From: Prostheceraeus crozeri
Taxonomy: Eukaryota; Platyhelminthes; Polycladida; Euryleptidae
Length of the DNA: 64,000 bases
Direction: 5' to 3'
Assembly: GCA_907163375.1 (NCBI GenBank)
Contig: CAJQUW010003080.1
Location: 186,001-250,000 of the forward strand
In this document: positions 56,855 through 64,000 of the stretch, in pieces
Layout of the letters: each line of letters begins with the position of its first letter
How positions within the stretch are numbered: the first letter of the stretch is position 1
Program-made: the position numbers and the translations under genes
Notes under the pieces: model-generated
The model's input: only the letters and a program-made list of their open reading frames with translations
Databases searched by the model: none
What the model was told of the DNA's origin: nothing

Positions 56855-57178
56855 TCACTCTCTGGAACAGCAGTTCGACAATAGCTCTCGTTCTATCTGA
56901 GTTTTCATTCTGATTTCCTTTTTGACTCGAACTTTGAGGGGTTTAGACAGGACTTCTGGGCTTATACTAATGATTGCTAAATGGTCGGATTTAACTGTAG
57001 GTTTGATCGCACACACTTTAATTGGAAGGGGTTCGCTGATATATATTTTATCCAAATAGTTATTTCCTCTTGTCGGTGCTTGAACTATTTCAACTAGGTC
57101 GGTAGATTCCGCTACTTGGTCGTTGATGAGCTCGTTGAAGTTGCCAGCGAGTATTATAACGTGCTCTGAGATTCTGAG
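56855..57178 (-). pseudogene. LINE endonuclease, C-terminal part
   Basis: The frame has LAGNFNELINDQVAE, APTRGNNYLDKIYIS and KSDHLAII. These are the GDFN-like, central and SDH motifs of the apurinic-type endonuclease of LINEs, with the catalytic His kept. The matching N-terminal part lies at 57555-57700, separated by a plus-strand LINE end. It would nick target DNA before reverse transcription. Confidence 0.8.
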
Positions 57179-57179
57179 A

Positions 57180-57503
57180 TTCAAGCTTCGTCAGAATCTG
57201 TGCAAGGATAAGTTGTCACGATTACCACATAGCCTACAAACTCGTCTTCCTACAGCCAATGTCTATTGTGAAAGATTGAGGAATTACAAACCACGAATCT
57301 TGTGTAAGACAAGCAGATATAAGAAAACATTTCTTCCTTCTGTCGTTTCTTCTTTTATGTAGTGTCCTTTTATTTATTTTCTTCTTTAAATTGATTTGTG
57401 TGATGCGTGTTATATAAAACAGAAAGTGTAATTCTACATGTATAATGATCAGCTTTTAGCTGGTATTTTGAATAAAGATATTTGATTTGATGATTTGATT
57501 TGA
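57180..57503 (+). mobile_element. LINE 3' end inserted into another LINE
   Basis: The frame LPHSLQTRLPTANVYCERLR ... CKTSRYKKTFLPSVVSSFM (stop at 57362) has the C-terminal style of CR1/L2-like proteins. It is followed by a 3' region ending GAATAAAGATATTTGATTTG with a (TGATTTGATT)-type tail. It is opposite in strand to the endonuclease pieces on both sides. Confidence 0.7.
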
Positions 57504-57554
57504 CTCTGGGTAGTGTTTTGAATGCACATAATGTGGTTTCCAGGTAATCTAATA

Positions 57555-57700
57555 ATGAGTTGCATATTCTTTTCGGATGATATGACAGTTTAGATCAACT
57601 ATTAGGTGATCTATGGCATGGAGTTTAGCAATTGATGCGGCATTCAAAACGCAAATGCTTGGTCTTATCATGCTTTGGTTTTTGTATATGACTAAAGCAA
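57555..57700 (-). pseudogene. LINE endonuclease, N-terminal part
   Basis: Minus-strand translation SICVLNAASIAKLHAIDHLI, then VDLNCHI, fits the first strand and helix of LINE endonucleases. A stop follows at about 57555. Together with 56855-57178 it is one endonuclease interrupted by the plus-strand LINE end. Confidence 0.6.
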
Positions 57701-58007
57701 TTATTTGAGTACTGTTTTCTAATGCACTGTTTATGTGACGGATATTAGGTTTTATTTGACAGAGAAGAGTTTAAGCGTATGAGGGAGGGGGTTCCAAAAC
57801 AGTTTTTTCATTTGATTCTACTTTTGACTTAGGATGATCACATTGCTCAAAAAGCTTCACTTATGATATCAGGGTTACATATGGTTTTGTTGATTTCTAC
57901 GATTTTCGGTTTTGTTTAAGGATTCAAACGTTCTCGTCATTTCGTTTTTAGATATTGCATATGCGCTCAGCAATGCCAAGAACTTTATATCCTGTTCTTT
58001 TTTTCAG

Positions 58008-58114
58008 TTTAAGCGGAACTTTCCCCTTTAATGAAGATGAAGAGATTCACGACCAAATACAGAATGCTGCATTTATGTATCCCCCACAGCCATGGAAAGA
58101 CATTTCTGTTGATG
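58008..58114 (+). CDS. PRKD: Protein kinase D homologue, exon G
   Basis: A 107-nt exon (acceptor TTTTTTCAG, donor GATG|GTAAGT). With the split Ser codon from exon F it reads [20 protein letters not shown], then [16 protein letters not shown]. This is the strongly conserved PKD C-lobe segment after helix F. It leaves one base for the next exon, expected to encode AIDLINNLLQ. I could not find that exon before the window ends. The C-terminal part of the kinase domain is therefore outside. Confidence 0.95.
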
Positions 58115-58560
58115 GTAAGTTTCAATCGGAATATAATATGCTTCCGTCATTTTACTTCTCTCTTAGAGATGTTTTTATCATCAGCTTGCTGTTAGCAAGA
58201 ATACTTTGAGTATCTTAGAAACTCGGTTTATGTCATAATTTTACGTTACAGTGACATTTTGAGTCATGATTATGCACACTAGTTTGTCATCCTGAAGATG
58301 AATACCTGCATGTTCAAAGGTGCTGTGTAATCTCTTGATTACATCACTATATATGTTTTAGATGTATGTCAGCACTGCATTCAAATTGTAAAATATGCAT
58401 TTTGATACTGGGAAACGCCTGCAAAAACATGAATGAAATGATCACTAATGTAAGTGGAAGTTAATCATGAAAAGCTTGCAGATTGCCAGTTCGCCTGGGG
58501 CATAAGATAAAAAGATGTTGACAGACTTGAACAATTTAAACATGAGATTTCCCAGCAACC

Positions 58561-58602
58561 GTATACGCTGTTTCGCCCTGCAGGGACTTGTCAGTGCGAC
58601 TC
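58561..58602 (-). ncRNA. Degraded hammerhead-like motif
   Basis: On the minus strand: GCA, CTGACAA (58594-58588; CUGANGA with its second G changed to A), stem II CCC-TGCA-GGG, C, GAAA (58574-58571), CAGC and a GTA triplet. The CCCTGCAGGG stem and GAAACAGCGTA are well kept. Stem I pairs only partly. The changed core G should abolish activity. Confidence 0.45.
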
Positions 58603-58929
58603 GGAATGGCCCAAACTAGCTTATAATTTAGTTTTTTGTCTAACAAATTAATTTCATAAAATTCTCTACGTGTCAGTAAATGTTAATCAAGGTGTTAAGT
58701 TCTTACGTGCATTCTGACATATTTTTACGGATTACTATCCAATTTCTGATATGAAGTTTATGTCACTTAAGTCAAGAAATAAAAATAATTATACTTGGAG
58801 GGATATATTTGCTATTACTGAATCGTTTACAATTATATAGTTAAGTTAATTGATCATATGTGTGAATAGTTAATCGCATACGGAAGTAAGAATAAGATCA
58901 GGAAATTCCGAGATATTTACATCATCCCC

Positions 58930-59545
58930 GGGTACAAGGTGGTGCGACTCTACTGATTTGGGCTGGCATTTGGACCAATGGCCGCTCTGAACTTCACATA
59001 CAGCAAGGAACCATGAATTCTGAACGCTACGTGAATGTTTTACGAATGAACATTGGCTAAATGACAGATCAACTTGGTGATCCATCGACTTGGTTATTTA
59101 TGGATGATAATGCTACGTGTCACAGGAGTAGTAGAGTCAACTTATGCAAGTCTCAATTAGGGCTTAGGACATTATCTTGGCCAGCTCGTTCTCCTGATCT
59201 GAATCCCATAGAAAATGTATGGAGTATTCTAAAACGTAACATTCGTCGTTCACTGCTACCTACAGATGGCGTATCACAACTTACGTCACTGTTAAAAAGA
59301 GAGTGGAGAAAGTTAGATCAGTCAAAAATCAACGATATCATCGAATCATGCCTAGACGAATTGGTAATGTCATTGACAATAAGGGTAGGGCCACAAAATA
59401 TTAACTTCTTAAGAACCGTTACTGTATCATAGCTTATCAGATTATATAAGGACATTTAAATATATTAGGGACATGAAATAACATTAAATGCTTTCTGTAT
59501 CATACTTGTTTTATTTAGTCAAATTTTAGGATGATCCACTTTTTA
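58930..59545 (+). mobile_element. Tc1-like (DD34E) transposon, 3' fragment
   Basis: Begins in the middle of the transposase (LIWAGIWTNGRSELHIQQGT), with a stop at about 59058. It continues from about 59061 with LFMDDNATCHRSS, SWPARSPDLNPIENVWSILK (34 residues between the second Asp and the Glu) and the C-terminus to 59432. The end TTTTATGAAACGGACTGTA (to about 59559) looks like a terminal repeat. The first half with the first catalytic Asp is missing. Confidence 0.8.
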
Positions 59546-59887
59546 TGAAACGGACTGTAGTATCGAGAATATGAATAGTCATATCACCAGTAGCAGGAAA
59601 GCCTAGATGGCATATCGTTGCGTTACTATCAAGGATTATCTGAAGCGCCTAGCGACCACGGACCATAGACTTCCAAATAGTATTCAGAAGTCTATGTCTG
59701 ACTTTTCCTGCTCTGTGTGCGTGTGGTCATAGAAGTCGGGCAAAGCTTTCAATGATTTTGATAGCAATCCAGCCTTTATGTCATTGCTAGTAATTTCAAA
59801 TAGGAATGAGCATGAACATGGAAAGCTGCGAACATTTCTGAAGATAACAAGAGCTCTCGCTTTTGCTGGAGAGTGTAATGTAGTCAA

Positions 59888-60310
59888 ATGTCTTCCAATG
59901 GTGCAAATATCAGAGCGCTTCTCAATTGGTGTAAACATCAAGTCAAAGGCTATCCTGGAGTTGAAGTGACGAATTTCACGTCATCCTTCAAAGACGGATT
60001 AGCATTCTGCGCTATACTTCATAGATTCTATCCTAGTTTAATTGATTTCCACTCTTTGTCGAAAGACAATGTCCTTGAAAACAATACACTGGCATTCACT
60101 GTAGCCGAGGACTTGGGCATTTCATCGTTGCTGGATCCAGAAGATATGGCCACTATGTCGACACCAGACCGTCTGAGCGTCATCACATACGTATCACAAT
60201 ACTATCATCGTTTGTGTAGCAGAATACCCGCCGGTGGGCCGAATGTAAAATCGATGAAAGAGGAAAATGAGGAACTGTCGGCTGCGAAAGGAGATGCTTT
60301 TTCATCGTAA
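59888..60310 (+). CDS. MICAL-like calponin-homology (CH) domain ORF
   Basis: 140 codons from ATG to TAA without interruption. Residues 9-27 ([19 protein letters not shown]) start a CH domain. [20 protein letters not shown] (33-52) and [15 protein letters not shown] (57-71) are the parts most specific to MICAL-like proteins. [20 protein letters not shown] (about 81-100) and [10 protein letters not shown] complete it. MICAL-like proteins link Rab GTPases to actin and membranes, but the LIM and Rab-binding domains are not seen here. The ORF could be an intronless retrocopy truncated after its CH domain, or a single exon of a nested gene. No poly-A tract follows. One or two residues appear missing in VAEDLGI. 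Confidence 0.6.
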   Translation: MSSNGANIRALLNWCKHQVKGYPGVEVTNFTSSFKDGLAFCAILHRFYPSLIDFHSLSKDNVLENNTLAFTVAEDLGISSLLDPEDMATMSTPDRLSVITYVSQYYHRLCSRIPAGGPNVKSMKEENEELSAAKGDAFSS

Positions 60311-61708
60311 TGAAATTCAACTCAACTTTATGACAAGTGGCAAAATGTTGGAATTATCGTTGAGAGCAGAGTACACAAATTTAGACGCAATTTTCTGTGA
60401 AAATCAACTCATTCAGTTGCTTATCATGTTTCAACAATGGTGTGCTTCTGTTGTTTGAACCATTCAAATGAAGTGACTTCTAAACGATGACTTTTGCCAT
60501 AACATCTCTACGATTTTCACAAATTATCCCCAACTGTATTTCACTCAACTATTGACCAGAGTGGATGTGTTACTCATTTCTTCCAAGATGATCAGCATGA
60601 AGATGCAGCCGTTTCTTTGTGACATCCGCATTTATCATCAATCATTTCAAAGTACTTTGCTGACTACATTTTCTTTCAATTTAACTCATTTTGTGTTTGA
60701 AATTAGATTGTCTATCTATCTCAGTTTTATTGATTCTTTCTCTGAATATTGTGGAATTTACGGCTTGATAAGCGTACACGCTCATGACCTTGACAAATAA
60801 GCATTTCGTAACGTACAGAGCAAAATTGTCTTATTAAATGTGAACTGCATTTCTCCGCAAAGCGATCTTTATAGCAGTAGGATCCGATTAGACATTTTAT
60901 CACCGTCATTATTATTGAATTAAGAGCTGCTTCAGCTTGCATTCTTAGCCTTCGGAAGTCTCATCTTGGCAAACGTTCAATTTATAGCCTATCCAAACGA
61001 AGGACAATTCGGCCCCAGACACATTTTTGATGTGGTCCTTTGAGAGCGAAGCCGAAGCTTTTGTGACTACTAGTTTCAGCGGGTTTTCAAACTTTTCAAA
61101 AAGTCGTTGGATTTGGATGCAGGAAGTTCAAATTCGTGACCTGTTTTGAAAAGTATTTTTGAAGGTCTAACTTTTGACAACACTCACCGATTTTGAAACA
61201 TGAATACAATGCCATATAAGTATTAGTTCATCAAACATATGATGATCATCCACTGTGGCATAGACCATTAGAAAGTTCACAGACGATTATTATTCAGCTT
61301 TTGCATCTACATGTATCTGTCGAAGTAGCATGTCTTACGTGCCTGTTTTAAGTCTGTGAAGAAGCGTCTAGACCAGATTCTTTTTATTTTAAAAGAAAAA
61401 TTCGAAGGATTGGCAAAAATTCAGGGGAATGAGATGTTGCAGCCACTTAATCAGAATCATGATCCTCCCGGGTGATGCCATCCTTTGAAGGACGGAGTGT
61501 TCACATAAGAAATAAGGAACATTTCATCTTTGTCACCTAGAAGTTGTAAATGTCCAACTAGTCCTACAGTGTCCTGAAGTGCAAAGAGAGCTGATTGAAC
61601 AAGGGATTTGCAAAAGATCAGCAACAGAATTCACTGAACATTATTTCTTGTCCGAAAACTGTACAGTTATGTCGCTTCATATGGATTGCATACTGGAGCA
61701 CATGATCA

Positions 61709-61785
61709 CCGGCGCTGTGGCCTTGTGGTAGAGTGTTCGCTCTGCGTCCGGGAGACCTTGGTTCAAACTTTGGTCGGGTCAAACC
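61709..61785 (+). repeat. tRNA-like SINE head
   Basis: GGCGCTGTGGCCTTGTGGTA with an A-box-like TGGCCTTGTGGTAG (61718-61731) and B-box-like GGTTCAAACT (61760-61769), then TTGGTCGGGTC. Similar A box to the hammerhead-linked SINE, but no hammerhead core follows here. Confidence 0.6.
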
Positions 61786-64000
61786 TAAGACTTCTAAAAT
61801 AGGTACACTCTGCATTCTTGCTTGACACTCATCACAAAAGGAATAGAATGAGAGTGGGATAAATGACATCTCGGCCACATGGAAGAGAGGCTTCGTGCCT
61901 GATGTGCTTCCATATATATTAATATGTTAATTTATTTATTCATTACAACTGGCATTAAATTGAAATACATGGACAAATCTTGTTCTGAAGACTTAAATGT
62001 CAATTGCAATGCATGTGACATCATTGAATACAGCGAAAAGGCAAGTTTAGATCGTCAATGTCATTACGTTACATTGATATTATGACATGGTGAAGAAGCG
62101 CGGCAGAAGACGCTTAGATTCCTCGCTTGAGCTCCGCATACTATGTAGAAGTACATGCGTCTTCTGACTTAACAGCTCACATGACTTTCAGGCGATATAT
62201 GTCTTTTATGTTCTTATTTGTAAGTGACAAATGTCAACACATTGATACAAAAGAGAGGAGATAACGAAGTACTTGAACGATAGAGAAAGGGTTTTTATCT
62301 CTTTTTTTGAGAATTGTGAATTCGCTTGTAATGTGTCCACATGTGATTAAACAATTTATGATGACGATTGTCATAATTCTCTTTCATGTGCCCTTATTCT
62401 CTTCACATTCTGAAATTTATTTGTGTAGACTTCATGCTACTTATTACATTAAGGAAACATAATTTAAGTACTGATAAATTTGTAGCAGGAAATAAAATAC
62501 CTTTTTCATCATTGAAACAAGACTATTATTAAACTCACTACGATGAGGACTCCCCTGTTAAGAGAGAAACTTTAGTTTCATGACAAAAACTAAAAGAACA
62601 TTAATTTCATTTGCTATTAACTGTACCTACATTTTCATCGACTGAAATATAACTTTCTGCTGTATCTGTCGTTTCTCTCTAGCAGTGACATTGTCAAGTT
62701 ATCTAGTGCATTTTCACATCACCATGAAAAAGAAACTTTTTTACACTTTTGAGCATGCTATTATAAACTTAGAGATTTTAGAAAGATAGAAAACCATTGA
62801 ATCTGCTGAGAAAACATCCGCATCAGAAGGATCCATCTCTTACGGTCATTATCAGATGCACTTTCTTGCAAGCTAACAGTTTCATCAATTTCTGGTCGTA
62901 GAACTGACTCTTCGGACATGAAGCAGGTCATGAAATCCTCTTCTGATATTAATGATCATTGAATGAGATCAAACCAGGAAATGAAAATGTTGATATGATA
63001 AACAAAGGTATTAACTTGTGTCAGACTTTTACATCAGAGAAAATCGGAGGTAGATTTGCCGGAAGTCAGAGCTTCTCACTGCTGGTGAACTGAAAGAGAT
63101 AATGGATAAGCAAACAAATTGAACTTAGTCCTTAAGATAGAACGGCAGAGGGAAAATCAGTTTAATTCAACAATATTCTGACTAATTCACTAATTGAATT
63201 TCTGTTGAGCTAATGCTTAGATAATATGCTGTGTAATGGATTATTTCTCTCTATTTTTCGATGCTTGGTTATGCTGATGTAACATGTGTGCTAAGTGCAC
63301 GCACTTCTGATAAGTCTTGAGTACTGTCACTATAAGTCTTCTCATGTACTAAAACACATGAGGAATATTTTGGACAGACCATTACATAGCATCTGATAAG
63401 AAGACCATATGCCAACATAGCTGCCAAAACTGCCAATATCAACGAAAGTGTCTTATCTGTGAAACGGGTTAAGCTAGATGTACCCAATAAGTTCAAAAGT
63501 ATCCGATGATCCTGCGTTTCACTTATAGGTGGCTCTCATAATCCTGCCCAGTTGAAGAAAGACTCAGCTCTCAAAAAGACATTAAATGCATCCCAGCCGA
63601 TATACCTGCATTGACGATATGCTAATCATTAAAGGAGATTGCAGTGCGTCAAATTGCGTTTAGCGTACTTTTTTAAAAATTTGTTCAGACTTGAACTTCT
63701 TAAGTACGACATTCCGCACACTTGCCCTCCAATATCCTTTTAGTGATTTTCTATACTGGCTAAATAATCAAATACCGAAATTTATTTGTATACAAAGTTT
63801 TCATTCAATAACGAGTAATCTGTCGATCATTTTATCGAAATTTGTGTGATATTCGTGGTTACAAGAAAATGTGATAATAAGTAGGCCTATTATCAAGCAT
63901 AGAATATCACAAAATGCTATTCTTTATTTGTTGTTTTTACTGAATTAAATGTCTAGACAGATGACATGCATTTTGATCACCACCTCATAATGATTGTCAT

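Larger units (their letters stand above)
48143..58007 (+). other. PRKD intron 6
   Basis: A 9.9-kb intron holding one copy of the 333-bp repeat, four LINE remnants, a dispersed repeat, a 39-bp tandem array, a hairpin, a SINE and nested LINE pieces at 56.9-57.7 kb. In 48624-49639, 52391-53736, 54118-54884, 55422-56210 and 57701-58007 I see no gene. Diverged copies of a TTGCACACTCACTGTATGAG-type block recur at about 54250-54480. A short (ATA)n lies at 51771-51785. Confidence 0.8.
58115..64000 (+). other. PRKD intron 7 (partial)
   Basis: It contains a degraded hammerhead motif, a Tc1 fragment, the MICAL-like CH ORF and a tRNA-like SINE head. I looked for the next PRKD exon and did not find it. 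In 58115-58560, 60311-61708 and 61790-64000 I see only A+T-rich sequence without recognisable genes. Confidence 0.7.

Noticed and set aside
58115-64000. The next PRKD exon (expected AIDLINNLLQ region)
   Set aside because: No matching codons with acceptor and donor were found by eye; the intron probably continues beyond the window.

Overview
The window is a piece of an animal nuclear genome, A+T-rich and almost wholly non-coding. It carries the middle of one large gene on the + strand: a protein kinase D (PRKD/PKD) homologue. Seven exons (389-568, 3771-3935, 13410-13700, 34085-34141, 43375-43663, 48067-48142, 58008-58114) have GT-AG borders and join in frame into 388 codons. They cover most of the PH domain, the linker, and the kinase domain from the glycine loop to just past the conserved [10 protein letters not shown] stretch. 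The C1 domains must lie upstream and the kinase C-lobe end downstream. The repeat content (Penelope-like element, DD41D and DD34E mariner-type elements, several LINEs, tRNA-derived SINEs) and the lack of any recognisable vertebrate repeat point to an invertebrate metazoan. The phylum cannot be fixed from the sequence.

Everything else is intron filled with mobile DNA. Intron 1 (569-3770) has a tRNA-SINE carrying a hammerhead-ribozyme-like core (minus) and a 41-bp tandem repeat. Intron 2 (3936-13409) has a minus-strand LINE interrupted by a DD41D transposon, a palindromic tRNA-like element with a 12-bp target duplication, a 230-290 bp inverted repeat ending where a 5'-truncated LINE begins, two MITE-like elements and a cluster of dyads. 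Intron 3 (13701-34084) has a SINE, a Tc1 copy broken by one stop codon, a GC-rich LINE-like block, a Penelope-type hammerhead motif, an hAT-like element, a TTAA-flanked inverted-repeat element, a pseudo-tRNA, an 850-bp 30-mer minisatellite and, about 100 nt before exon D, a second SINE plus hammerhead in sense orientation.

Intron 4 (34142-43374) holds a Tc1-like element with clear TIRs. Intron 5 (43664-48066) holds a Penelope-like GIY-YIG fragment arranged as 406-bp inverted arms with a 14-bp target duplication; each arm has a hammerhead-like motif. Intron 6 (48143-58007) has several LINE 3' fragments, a 39-bp tandem array, a 164-nt hairpin and a LINE inserted into another LINE's endonuclease region. 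Intron 7 (from 58115) has a degraded hammerhead, a Tc1 fragment and an intact 140-codon ORF for a MICAL-like calponin-homology (CH) domain.

Only the PRKD exons, and perhaps the CH-domain ORF, look like host coding sequence. The most striking feature is six hammerhead-ribozyme-like motifs at five places in 64 kb, from at least two retroelement classes, two of them in the sense of the host pre-mRNA.
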